Notes under the pieces: generated by a model
The model's database searches: none
The model's input: the letters and a program-made list of their open reading frames with translations, nothing else
Told to the model about the DNA's origin: nothing
Shown: in pieces, positions 21,613 through 32,532 of the stretch
Numbering within the stretch: position 1 is the first letter of the stretch
Layout of the letters: each line of letters starts with the position of its first letter
DNA from: Hygrocybe punicea
Taxonomy: Eukaryota; Basidiomycota; Agaricomycetes; Agaricales; Hygrophoraceae
Direction: 5' to 3'
Length of the DNA stretch: 64,000 bases
Assembly: GCA_963556145.1 (NCBI GenBank)
Contig: OY744463.1
Location: 2,294,001 to 2,358,000, forward strand
Translations under genes and position numbers: made by a program

Positions 21613-23779
21613 CTATACAGAGTCCAAACTCGGAGCTGGTGATAGACTAAGCCTTTCATGATCCACCCCATTTCCATGATCGATATTTTGATCCGACACC
21701 TCGTCTTTCTTGCGTCCGTTCAATCCCGGCTCAACATCGTTAGCCGAGGCCTCCCTTTCCGGGCCAGTGGGAACTGAAGACAATGCCCCTGGTACAGGCT
21801 CTACAGCATAGAACCAGAACTTGCTTTTCTTCCTCCCCGCTACCTGTTCCATTGCGATCTCTGTCGGTTTAACAGCCGCGGCGCCAGGAATTTTGATTTT
21901 TGGCCCACTACTCTCCCCGTGAGATGCTCCAGATGCACCGATAGAAGGAGCATGCGCCGATCCCGTACTGGTCGTACTTTCTTCCGTCCGTGCTCGTTTT
22001 GGAGATGGTGCTACCTCCTCAAGTTGAGCGTCAACAGGACCACCGAGTCGGGAAGAACGTCGTTCCCCTCGCCATTCAATCCGATTGGCGTCTGAAATAT
22101 CTCGTTTTCCATTTACATTCAGTGCGGCGTTTCGAGTCGAACGCCTGGCGGGCATAACCCCTGAACGACGACCTCTAGAGCCGTTTGGGACATCGGATCG
22201 GAAGTTAAGGTAATCATCCTCCCCGAATTGATCGTCGTATTCTTCATCCTCTTGATACACGTATTCATCTGCGTCATCCTGTCGGACAGTCAATCACGGC
22301 CAAAAAAATTGAACCTTTACACTTACCTCGCTGTCTGCTCCGTTGCTATACACATAGTCGGGCCTTTGAGTTTGCCGTCTTGTCCGGGTTTCTCTGATCT
22401 CAGCCTGAGCAAGGAGGGCATTGCGTGCTTCAATCTTTTTCCGGACCTTTTGTACTCGCTGGTCATCCGAAGTGAGTAATGTGGTCAGTATGAAAGAACG
22501 ACAAAAAAATGGTGTGGGATAATATATCTACTCGTTCCCTAGGTATTCCTACAAAAGTATAGCGCAAGGTCCGGAAGGTGACTTACTGATAGTTCCGCAT
22601 CGATTGCTTCAATACGATTTTCAAGTAGAGTTATTAAATTGAGATGGCTTTGTTCTAGTTTCGTTCTCCGTTCGCCATGTTTAGCCTCAGGTGGCGCGGA
22701 AGCTTTCAGATTCTCGATTGTGGCTAAGTATTCCTCCCTGGTAGAGGCAATGGTGTGGAATGTTGCAGCTGTCTTCCATGGATTGGTCGAGACATAGATC
22801 CGTGGTGAATCTAAGATAACGGACAAATCAGCGGCCGAAGAAATTAAAATATTGACCGCACGGTATCAGCCGGATAATCCTATGAATAAAAACATGTACT
22901 CGCGCAAATACACGCAAATATTGGCGTGGGTGGACAGCAATGAAGGAGTCTAGACGTACCATCTGTTACCCAGAAGCGTTTGCGATGACTATCCTGGCCA
23001 AGTGGAAGGAGTTGCAGCTTCTCTTGACTGTTGGGGTCGTCGGGATCAGGAGGTGCAGTTGAGGGGTCTTTTTTTTTGTGTTTATTGTGGGTAACGCCCC
23101 ATGCGCGATCGATTACAGTCTTGATATCTGGATTGTGGCAGAGCTGCAACTCAACCAATTGCCGCAGAATGTTGAGCTGTTTGAGACAAGAGAAGTGCGT
23201 GACTTTTAAGCCCGGCCAATGCGCCAGTCGGCGACGTACTTTGAAATCCCAGTTGGTGGCAAAAAAACCACCCTCCAGTCCCTCAAAAGGATCCACATTC
23301 GTGTTTAAATCATCATTCCAGAATATTGTCCTCTCGGGGGTTTTGAAGTACTCAGAGAGAACAGTCGCCACCGTAGCTGAAATCTGATCCGTGCTGGCGT
23401 CACCGAAAAGGGTGTAAGATACTCGCAGCGTTATGGCAACGTGCCACAACATGCACTTGCCTCAAGTTACGCGTTTGCGGTCGCAGATTCAGAATAAATT
23501 GACCCAGAATCCGTGTAAGGATAGGGTTCGGCTCATGCGAGAGTAGAGCATTCTCGAGACTATAGAGGCGGCGGCGCACCTTCAAAACGAACGAATATCA
23601 CAGCGAGAGTCTAAGACTTACTCCATCGGTGTCTCCAAACCTTCAATCTTCCCTCGAAGTTGAGTAAACCTGCATATGAAAGAGTAAACAAACATGGTCT
23701 CCCAACGGTCCGACGGATGCTTGGCAGTGGATGGTGGACATATGTGACCTCTCTTCTTAACCTGAGAGGAAGAAAACAT
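21613..23779 (-). CDS. Conserved fungal nuclear protein, DDT/WHIM-like
   Basis: Function unknown. The start at 23779 gives MFSSSQVKKRGHICPP and then SDRWETMFVYSFICRFTQLR. An intron joins ETPMD to LENALLSHEPNPILTRILGQ. The following junction, NLS/TDQISATV, is best explained by a GC-AG intron near 23375-23463. Further blocks are LNILRQLVELQLCHNPDIKT, QDSHRKRFWVTD joined to SPRIYVSTNPWKTAATFHTI, and a Glu-rich helix. The C-terminal third (to the stop at 21613) is acidic and basic by turns, with ARRSTRNAALN, GERRSSRLG and SPKRARTE, suggesting a nuclear chromatin-associated protein. The helical N-terminal half with LVELQL...IKTVID resembles the DDT/WHIM modules of chromatin-remodelling partners. 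I cannot name the family with confidence; the gene itself is well supported. Confidence 0.65.
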
Positions 23780-24072
23780 TTTGTCGCCCAATATCGCGAC
23801 TCGCTATGGGTGTGGGGCTTAGAAAGAAGGGGGTGTTTGGTTCCGACAACTCCGAGTCGCGAGTCGTGACATAAACTGATAAATTATAAAGCAAATATAT
23901 AATGAACAAACATGTTACAATAGGAGCCAGCGCTAGTGAGTCCACAGGCAGTGGTACATGCCAGCGGTAAGACAGGAATGCTATTGGGAAACCAACCACG
24001 AAACCAGACCAACATCCTATCGCATCGTTACCCCCGGACTCGAACGTGGGGTCATGTAGGTTCTGCAGAACC

Positions 24073-24625
24073 TTATCCTGGTCCAACCTGGTTGATATGC
24101 GGTAAGGGACCAGATAGAATATCTCGCTAATTGACATACCTTCGGGATATCGTGGTGCTCACTGAGTGCCTCCAATTTCGCATTGAACTCGCTGACGCGG
24201 TCTTTATGCGTTCTATGAGCCAACTTTGCGACTCTTTCAGCAAGCTGAATCAAAAATGAGCACCAGAAATGATCGTCATCGTGGTATCAACCTCACCCTT
24301 TTCTTCTGAACCTCTTCAAACCGTCTCTCCGCCTCGGTTTTCATAGAGCCATTGCTACCAACGCCCGGAGAATTTCGACCGCTCCCTGAAGGGGATCCCG
24401 CTTTTCGTGTTTCTTCTTCAAAGAGCACCTCCTTGACTCGATCGCGCTCTCGTTCCGTGTCATCAGTTGCCTTCAGTTTGGATTTCTTCTTCTTCCTGGC
24501 TGCCACAGTTATATAGATCCATGCATGGATGTCACTGCATAGACGTACTTCTTGACAATGCCGCCCTCTGTCACCCCACCTTTGAGCTTGAGTGTGCCGC
24601 CAGAGTAGACCTGGTAGTCAGACAT
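24073..24625 (-). CDS. FAM32A-like nuclear protein
   Basis: Human FAM32A is a small nuclear protein found in the catalytic spliceosome. Here the start at 24625 gives MSDYQVYSGGTLKLKGGVTE. An intron beginning GTACGT splits the lysine run, and the next exon reads KKKKSKLKATDDTERE. After another intron comes LAERVAKLAHRTHKDRV and SEFNAKLEALSEHHDIPK. A last intron (GTATGT...ACCAG) leaves VGPG and a stop at 24073-24075. The family layout is complete: an N-terminal LKLKG motif, a Lys-rich stretch, and a C-terminal KTHKxRVxxFNxxLxxLxEHxDIPKV block. Length is about 130 residues, close to the human protein's 112. The lysine-rich exon junction and tiny last exon make it easy to miss. Confidence 0.85.
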
Positions 24626-24773
24626 GAGAGCAGCGTCACATAATCACGGCGTCACACATCTTAATCGTTACGTAATATAATCGTAAAAAATCCTTCGCCC
24701 TGTCCTTGAACTGGCGCGGTCGAGCGATTGGTGGAACGGGTTGTGAACAACGAACTTACTCTCGGCTTTCCTC

Positions 24774-26128
24774 ATGGCCTCTCTTTCGCTTCCAGCTTCT
24801 GTATTATCGATCCCACCCGTTACGCGTGCTTTTATTGCGGCGACAGTGGCATCAACTCTGCTGTATGCTTGGCTACGCTGGCAATTTGCTTTACACGATA
24901 ACCCATACCTGGCCCTCATACCGGGATCTAGTGTTTTTTATCCGTGGACTTTTGTCACTTCGGGTTTGGTGGAAACAAGCGTAACTGAGGTCAATTATTT
25001 GTGCTTGTGATCTCTTCACTCTCCAGGCCTTACTTTGCGCACAGTTTATCGTTTCGATTATCTTTGTCCCTGCGTCCTTACGTTACTTGGAGCGAATATG
25101 GGGCAGTATCGAGACTCTGAAGTTCATCCTGGTTTGTATCAGCATCCCAAACATAATTGCGGTTATGTTCAACTGGCTGGAATTTGCGGTCACCAGAAAC
25201 ACGGTATTTCTGTGCGCATTGGAGTTTAATTTCTCGTCTATTTAATTTCTGATGCGTTCTTTTCAAGCTATGGGATGCAATACCATGGTCAGATGGCTCT
25301 GCAGATTGCAGTCCTAGTGGCGTTCACGCAACTCATTCCTGAACATCAAGTCCAAGTCCTAGGCGTGTTAAAAGCCCGAGTCAAGGTTCGACATTTACTC
25401 TTGTTTCTTGGTCCTAATAGACTAAACGCAACACATAGAGATTGCCGATGGCTTATCTCACCTTCTCCACGATAATGACCATTATTGGATACCAATGTCC
25501 TTACATTGTCATCCAATTTGGTTGGTTAGTATCATGGATATACCTGCGTTTCTATAAGAAGAATGCTGCAGATGTTGGGACAGGCGTTCTGTACGGTGAC
25601 CGAAGCGAAACATTTTCGTTCGTCAATTGGTTCCCTCCTCTCATCCAGTAAGCATATATATTCCTCATCTTTGTATGGCTATATGAACTTACTTTTGGAC
25701 GTCATGTAGTTATCCTATTTCACTGCTCTCGAATTGTTCACACTCTTTTGCCACTCGCTTGCACCTTATTCCTTCCACTGGTCCGGATGTGGAATCTGGG
25801 GTCTACACCCAACTACCTGGTGGTGCCCGAGCAGAAGCTGAGAGAAGACGGCAAGTGTGCTGAAATATATTGTGTTGCCTTTTTCAACCTGTTCTGTAGG
25901 GCAATGGCGCTGAAGGCGTTAGACAATCGGATGGCCAACTCCTCGCCGTTGTCCGCTAACCCCGCCAGCTCTTCCCAATCACAGCTGCCCAGACCACCGC
26001 CTGCATCTGCTCCCCCTCGATCAGAAGGGCCCCATTTGCCATCTGTTCCTAGCGCAACCACCCCCCGTGCGAGTGAAAGAACGAAAAGTGTGAGTGACGT
26101 GGACATTGGGGACTCAGATAGTCAATAG
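24774..26128 (+). CDS. TMEM115-like Golgi membrane protein (DUF1751, rhomboid-like)
   Basis: TMEM115 proteins are Golgi-resident and bind the COG complex, acting in retrograde transport and glycosylation. The start at 24774 (MASLSLPASVLSIPPVTRAF) leads to hydrophobic segments and the conserved NPYLALIPGSSVFYPWTFVT and SGLVETSVTE motifs. Later exons give LRYLERIWGSIETLKFILVC, YGMQYHGQMALQIAVLVAFT, PEHQVQVLGVLKARVKRLPM and CPYIVIQFGWLVSWIYLRFY, ending with FSFVNWFPPLIQ. The cytosolic tail is Ser/Pro-rich, starting AMALKALDNRM and ending DIGDSDSQ, with the stop at 26126-26128. The downstream gene on the same strand, 147 bases away, is COG1, whose complex TMEM115 is known to bind. Confidence 0.87.
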
Positions 26129-26275
26129 CGTGCTTGCTTTTCTCTTCCGTTTTGTACATTTTCAAAATTACACTCCCGGATTCTGCTCTCTTCAACGATG
26201 AACAACGACGCAGATTTTGCCAAACCGTTTTACCGGATTACGTAAAGTGAAGGTTCTCTACGACTCGGACTGGCT

Positions 26276-29200
26276 ATGTCTCGACGGCCGTCGACTATAT
26301 CAAACACTTCAAGTACTCCAACTCTAGGAAATGAAAACATCTCACATTTGCCCATCGGTTCGCATACAACATCGCCCAAAATCTCTCGATCGATCTCCTC
26401 GTCAAAAACGGCTCTACAGCTTCCTAGCGATATCACAACCTTGGATCCTGATGAACTTTTTACGAAATATACCGTAGCTGAAGTAAAACTGATACAGCAA
26501 CGTTTGAGGTGACTTTATTTCGTGGCCGTGTGGTCTGAGTGGGATACTTAGGATGCAACCGTTACAGAACAGATGCGGATGCCAAGCAGGAGGAACTCAG
26601 GCTTATGGTTGGGTGCGTATTGTCATTGCATGTGCTTGTAGCATGTTTAGACCGTGCTATGAAAGCACAGAGAACGGTATCGTGACCTTCTTCAAGCTTC
26701 CACCTCCATAATTTCGATTGCCCGGTCCTCAAAAAGGGTAATTGAAGCTCTTGAAGAGACAAAAAATGCCATTGTTGTGCAAGGGCAATTGCCACCCCCA
26801 AGAAAAACTTCCCTCACTGGGAAAAATGGCAAGTCGTGCTGCAACTTCTTGTCATTGGTGACATAGGTTAACCCATAGATCCAGATGCACATTTACAAAC
26901 GCTGCAAGTGCTCGCAGCCCACGTGAAGTTGCTTTTAGACACTCCGGAGCATTTGTGGCGGCTCATCGAACGCAGGCATTACTTTGCAGCGGCTTGGCTA
27001 TTTCTATTGGCACGTGTGGTTCACCGTGCCCTAGTAAGTGATGAACAAGAAGAAGAGACCTGGAGCAGCCAAGGGTTGAATGTCCTAGTGCGTACATCAC
27101 ATTCCACATCTTGGTTAGGCTCATCGCGACAATTAGGAACAATTTCCTCTTGTACAACGACAATGGGATGCAGTATCACAATTTCATTCACAAATTATTC
27201 ACAAGGCGACAATGTCACTTCGTGAGTATGAGATATCTGCAGAGGTATGAAACAACTTTTCCAAAGGTCTGGGCAAGGTTGTTGACACAAGGTAGGATAA
27301 CTGCGCCACACTTCTCACCCTTCACCTGCTGGAGTCCAGACCGCTCACCGACACTTTATCCATCTTACTTGCACAACGATCCAAGGCTCTTCACCTGATG
27401 CTCGCATGGACTTCGGAACATTCGAGTTCCACAAGCCCCGCCCGCATTGTTTCCCACCGAATGCAAAGTAACGGACATCCTCCGGAGAAAGCGAAGATAT
27501 ATGACCAGAAGCAGACAAATTTTCGAAGAACCCCTGTCCGGGAGGTGAAGCATGCTACCCTTACTGCTCTTGATGTCATTTTTCGTACAGTTACAACAGC
27601 TCGAAAAATTTTCCATCGTCCTTCCGTGCAACATTCGATGGCTTGCAGTGCTTTGGAGTACATCCAGTCCGATTCCCCAAATTTTGCCCCCCCAAGGTCT
27701 CTTCCACCAGAATTCCGACTGAATACAGAAACACTCCTGACCACCCTTCCCTCGTCAACCCATTTTCTCCTCCTTCCGCCCAATCTCCGGTCGTATAAAC
27801 CTTATGTTGACCTTACATCTTCGTCTTCTTCTGTCCCGCAAGTACAACTTACCCAGAAATTGGACGAATGGTTTCACAAGTCTTCAGAACACTTACAAAC
27901 CGCTGTGAAGAGGTGGTTTTCTGACCTTCAAAGCGTTACAGAAGTCTGGAATATCAGGTCCTCAGTTCTGAATTGGATCCATTCAGCGTCAGAACTCGAA
28001 GAACAGGAAACCTTTTGCCTCACGTCTTTGTTTGATAACATGTGCCGCGAGCGACTGCTTGGTATCTGGGAGGCCGCATTAGTGGATGCGGAGCATGCTT
28101 TCGGTGCTCAGTTAGCATCAGTCGTTTCGGCAATAGCTAACGGTGATGATACCCAACTGGCAGGTCCGTTAATAATGTTTGATTTGCGTCAATGAATAAC
28201 CCCTGAATCCATTACAGATACAGCTCCCGTTGAATATCTTTTTCAAGCCCCTCCTTTACCTACCATTTCTCAGAACGGTGTCAGTTCCATTGCAGTGGAT
28301 TCATCTTTTCAAAAATACAAGTCCATATTGCGATTGCAAATCATAGGCAGGACTTCGCTCCTGAACGATGTATTGAGCGCACTCGAAAACTGCGCTCATT
28401 CTTTTCAACAAGATCTTGCCCGGATATATTCAGAAGAGAATGACAATACTCGGTACGCCATTATCTAGTCTCTCAAGTTTTCTACTGGAATTTGAATATG
28501 GGCATTAGTATGTTAGTTGAGGAATTTCGAAATGGCTACAGACCACATGCGGAAGCCCTTTGTTCAGGTCTCGTCGATGTTCTTCAGGCTGCCGCTGAAA
28601 GCCGTGCGGATGACACGGGTTAGTCTGCCCCCTGGAGGAATTGTCTCCAAGAAATTTTCACACTAAGAATCGATCCCCAGAGGACACCATACAAAGTCTC
28701 GTTTTTGTCGGCCGAGTTACCGACGAGTTAGCTTCCCTTTCATCATTTGTGTCAAGACTTGATTGCGAGGAAAGCGTAGTGGATGGTGTGTGCGGCAACA
28801 TTTCGCTTCTTCTGCTAACTAGACATCGTTGCATAGACTTTCAAAGCAAAACAGGAGCCTTGCGCGACCAGATCGTTGACCGTTGGAGACAACACACAGT
28901 TTCCAGAGCTGTCCGTGAGCACTGGCGTGGCTCGTCGAAGGCCTTTTCAGATAGTGAGTACCACCACAGCGAAGGTACCTGGGTAACAACATTCACGGTT
29001 TTAACAATAACAGGACCATTGGGTCCCTCTTCAAGCTTAATCCATTCATTCCTTTCGTTATCAGTATGCCTTCAACAGTTAGGAATATACCGAGAGCCGT
29101 CACGACAGCGCCAGAACGCTGAACAGACCCTTCGTCTCTTCATCACGGAATTGATCAATGAAGGGACTATGTGGTGGGAACTTGACCATAGACAAGCATT

Positions 29201-29614
29201 GTCAGATTTAGCGATTCTCCGGAAACTGGCTAGTCTCTGGGGCCTAAAATGGGCCAAAACCTCTGAACTTTTGGAGGAAAAAACGGCAAGCCTTAAGGGA
29301 ATGGTCAGTACACGCTTCATATGGTCGTAGTGTGTTGATTGCTCACGGATGCTGCGCATCAGAGCCAGTTCGAGGACTCAGTCCCGGATAACGACTACCT
29401 TGACAGTGCCGCAGAATTCCTCTCCAGAAGCCAAACACTCTTTGCCACCTTACTTCCGCTCCCACCAACCCACCTAGGTGCATCAACTGAAAAGGGCGAG
29501 AAATTGACTGCGCTTCTTCCCTACGGCGTACCTACCCTGAACCAACATTTCCAATCTGCCTTGGAGGTTGCGAAGCCCTCGTCACGGTTTGGACTATTGT
29601 TAATAGGCAATTGA
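26276..29614 (+). CDS. COG1: Conserved oligomeric Golgi complex subunit 1
   Basis: COG1 is a lobe-A subunit of the COG tether that recycles glycosylation enzymes within the Golgi. The start at 26276 (MSRRPSTISNTS) is followed by a Ser/Thr-rich segment and then the conserved VPS51/EXO84-type N-terminus: DPDELFTKYTVAEVKLIQQR, joined to TDADAKQEELRLMVG, ERYRDLLQASTSIISI and VIEALEETKNAIV. Then come DTPEHLWRLIERRHYFAAAW and LFLLARVVHRAL. The rest is a long helical protein split by about ten introns (near 26513-26567, 26613-26671, 26822-26880 and others). The stop is at 29612-29614. Family assignment rests on the N-terminal helices; C-terminal splice sites are partly inferred. Confidence 0.85.
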
Positions 29615-30292
29615 ACTACCCAATAATATTGTTCTGACGGCCTCTGCAACCGGTGATAAGTTTTTGCATTATTTATCATAATCAATATCTTTCCGTTCAA
29701 CCTCCTTGGGGAAAGGGACTAGCCTATGGGAGCTCGACAACGAAATCGCTCCAAACATGAACGTTTGAACCAGTAGACCCAGTAAATGGTGTGAATGTAC
29801 CAGAAGTATGTATCGCCCGTTGAGACTGAGATCGGCAAGCTTCGACTTCCAGCGAAGGCCGTAAACACCGTTTTTTTCTCGAGTTTCAAGAAACAAAAGG
29901 GTCAACGGGAGAACGCTGTCTTCTGTCAAAATAACAACCTATCCGGATTCCGGAATGTCTCCTGATAATCCTTGAAATTTAAATATGGTAATGTTTTCTA
30001 TAAAAAGGCGGTAAGGGTGGTGGTAAGGAACTGAACAGTGTGGCAGTTGAGGATTGTTACTACAACAATAACTATCCTTGATGGCAGATTCTGATCCGTC
30101 TCTTTGACAGCAAGGCCTCGACGAGGCCGCTGGCACGACGCCACCTATCTTAATATCATGTTTCATAGTTGTCGAAGACTCGAAGTTGTGCTTCATCAAC
30201 TCGAGTAGGCCACGCAACTATCTGCTCATTGGAGTCCACGGTGAGCTGCTAGTTGCTTCATTGACAACAACCATTTATTTATACATCTAGAC
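29615..30292. other. Intergenic region between COG1 and 7TM gene
   Basis: About 680 bases with short, unsupported open frames on the minus strand. It contains an AT-rich stretch at 29660-29700 and no recognisable element. It should hold the promoter of the downstream membrane-protein gene. Confidence 0.4.
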
Positions 30293-31672
30293 ATGTCGGG
30301 TTATCTCTCCCCGAACTTGGGCTCCTTCCCGAACTTAAGATTCCTGAAAACGCCATATCTTGTCCTCCACATCGCAGGTGGACATGTTGGCCTGCCTATA
30401 ATCGTTCTCACGTTCCTTCTGTGCAAGAATGTCTACCGGCATCCTACTCTGATCAATTTCTGCGTCACCTGGGTCATCTATTCTATTTCATATTGTATAC
30501 TGTGGGTACTTAGTATGTCCCTATTGGGACCGATGTTGACGCGAGTTCTCTCAAGACTATACGGCGGCCTTAACATTCCCAGTCGCCTCTGCGTTGTACA
30601 AGCTGCCATGATACATGGGACACCTACAATGTGCGGCTGTTGTACCATTATCAAATTTGGGCTCTTGTTGATTATGATATAGGACATCCGCCGCGGCACT
30701 CATTGTCGTCCTCCAGGTAACACACACTCCTATACACGAATAATACAAATTTATTGGTTATATCTAAGATATGGAGAACATTCTTATCATTATCACCTCA
30801 ACAGTCAACTGCAAAACGAGAACTTCGGTCAATCCGACTGGCTTTGGTAAAGTCTAATTATTCGGGACCTCTAGCCCGTTCTGACGGGCAAGCGTTCAGG
30901 TCCTGGGATTGCCTTATTTCGTCTTCTTTGTATTCACTTTCATTACCGTGCTCGTGAGTTCCCTCTTAATCTAAATTCAGAGAGCTCAGATCCTATGACA
31001 GCTCGGATTGAAATATCCAAGCGCTGTAAAGAGCACTAACGGTCTTTATTGCACGTTTACTATGGAACCTTAGTACGGTCTTTCATTTGCTCTCGTTGGT
31101 ATATATATACTGAGACGGATTATCAGCGGTCGCTATGCGGTCCAAATATTCTGTCTCATTCTTATGATAGTGCTTCTGGGGTTCGAAGGTGAGTCTACAT
31201 CAATTTTGGTCGTATTATGGAAATAAATGTCATGCCTAGTGGCAATATTAATACGTCTTTACCGAATGAACAAACTTATCCATACAGTGTTCCCTCTAGC
31301 GGACAGAAGGACGTCACCATCTCTCTGTCTTCGTGTTGGACTGTTCACACTATATTGCTGGTTCAGCGTGGTGTGCGTTGCAATTTCACTCGACTTGTGG
31401 CCTTCTAATCGTCCTTGATAGTGTTTGCGTCCTGTTTGTGTCTGACACGAGGGAAGCCGAAGGAGCAGCTAGCATGATTCAAGCTTCCTGTCCGTGATTC
31501 ATCCACTCGATAACTCATTCTATAAATTTAGAGTTTCTTAGTGCCCCTCGCTGCTGTTGTCGTGTTCGGGACACAAAAGGTATCATAGTTGTCACCCGCC
31601 CTTACAAATATCTGACGTGACTGACCGTTGCAGGATTTGTTCGTTGCCTGGTGTTTCTGGAAGCGGAGATGA
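30293..31672 (+). CDS. Seven-transmembrane GPCR-like Agaricomycete protein
   Basis: The role is unknown; the family is widespread in Agaricomycetes and has a receptor-like topology. The start at 30293 (MSGYLSPNLGSFPNLRFLKT) is followed by TM1 LHIAGGHVGLPIIVLTFLLC, the HPTLINFCVTWVIYSISYC block, and LCVVQAAMIHGTPTM. An intron from about 30631 to 30681 joins this to TSAAALIVVLQ, and another leads to IWRTFLSLSPQQS. Next come VLGLPYFVFFVFTFITVL near 30900, a TM near 31140, AILIRLYRMNKL followed by FPLADRRTSPSLCLRVGLFT, and finally FLVPLAAVVVFGTQK and DLFVAWCFWKRR with a stop at 31670-31672. All frames can be joined without a break, so I read it as intact. It lacks the STE3 pheromone-receptor motifs. 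Confidence 0.72.
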
Positions 31673-32034
31673 TAGCTGAACTGATGGGACAATACCGTTC
31701 AAGAATTCGAGGCATACATCGTTTACGCACGCAGCTGATCTCACACACGTCGCCATAGGACGACTCGATGGTGGTGGGGGCCCGAAAGCGTCACGAATAA
31801 TGTGCCACTCAAGCGGCATCATCTATCCAACTGACAGGCTGAAGAGTTTTTCCGACCAGATAAATATGTAGCACCAGAATGTACAAAATACGCATATCGA
31901 TGAAAAAGTTCGAAGAATATTTATGTCATGAATAATCAAAGTTGAATTAGAACGCTATGCACCTCCACTGTTGGTGGTATGAGTAACAACAATTCATGCG
32001 TGGAGAAATGATCACATACACTAAAATATTGTTT
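31673..32034. other. Convergent intergenic region
   Basis: About 360 bases between the 7TM gene and the 3' end of the Sec61-gamma gene. It is AT-rich with no supported gene. Confidence 0.45.
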
Positions 32035-32389
32035 CTAAGTGTTTCCGTTAGATCTGAAGAGCATGATTGTGTGCGACGTCAAACAACTCACATGGGAATG
32101 TGTATCAGTTTGACAAAATACCCAATGAAGCCCATTACAGCAAACCCGATGGCTACTGCTTTACATATTTGAGCAAACTCTAATAGAACAGACCACAATG
32201 TTGAGCAAAAAAGACGGCCAGGTTGTTGGAGAAGAACCCACCCTTTGGCGAAGGTTTGGTGCATCTTATCATGAACTGCAGGAGGAAATAAGCGATGGGG
32301 TTGCCGCATTCGAGAGACATTCAAACCTGATTTCCTTCCCGAACAAATTGTTGAGGAATTTCGATGAATTCCTTGATTTTTTCCGACAT
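32035..32389 (-). CDS. SEC61G: Protein transport protein Sec61 subunit gamma (Sss1)
   Basis: Sec61 gamma is the small tail-anchored subunit of the ER protein-conducting channel. Four short exons read, in order: [20 protein letters not shown] (start at 32389), [31 protein letters not shown] followed by YFVKLIHIP, and a last mini-exon giving ISNGNT with a stop at 32035-32037. The introns are about 50-60 bases. The protein has about 70 residues and one C-terminal membrane segment, as expected for the family. Spliced residues match Sss1/Sec61-gamma almost throughout. No single exon is long enough to be found by length alone. A SEC61-type gene is among the usual neighbours of matA loci. Confidence 0.92.
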
Positions 32390-32532
32390 GGTGGGTAGAG
32401 GAAAGTTGGACGTGTCAGTTAGAATTCTCACGCATAAATCAAAAGTTCGCTGCACAGGTTGACGCGAAGGTGAGGCTCGGCACGACTTTTCGCGCCCTGT
32501 GTTAACGAATTTCTAGTGTGAGTCGCGCATGA

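Noticed and set aside
24030..24052. B-box-like sequence (minus strand GTTCGAGTCC) suggesting a tRNA
   Set aside because: The flanking bases do not form a T-arm stem and no matching acceptor arm lies upstream. It falls in the 3' region of the FAM32A-like gene.
30293..31672. 7TM gene as a STE3 pheromone receptor fused to matA
   Set aside because: The transmembrane motifs do not match STE3, and no CaaX pheromone precursor was seen nearby. It fits a different Agaricomycete 7TM family.
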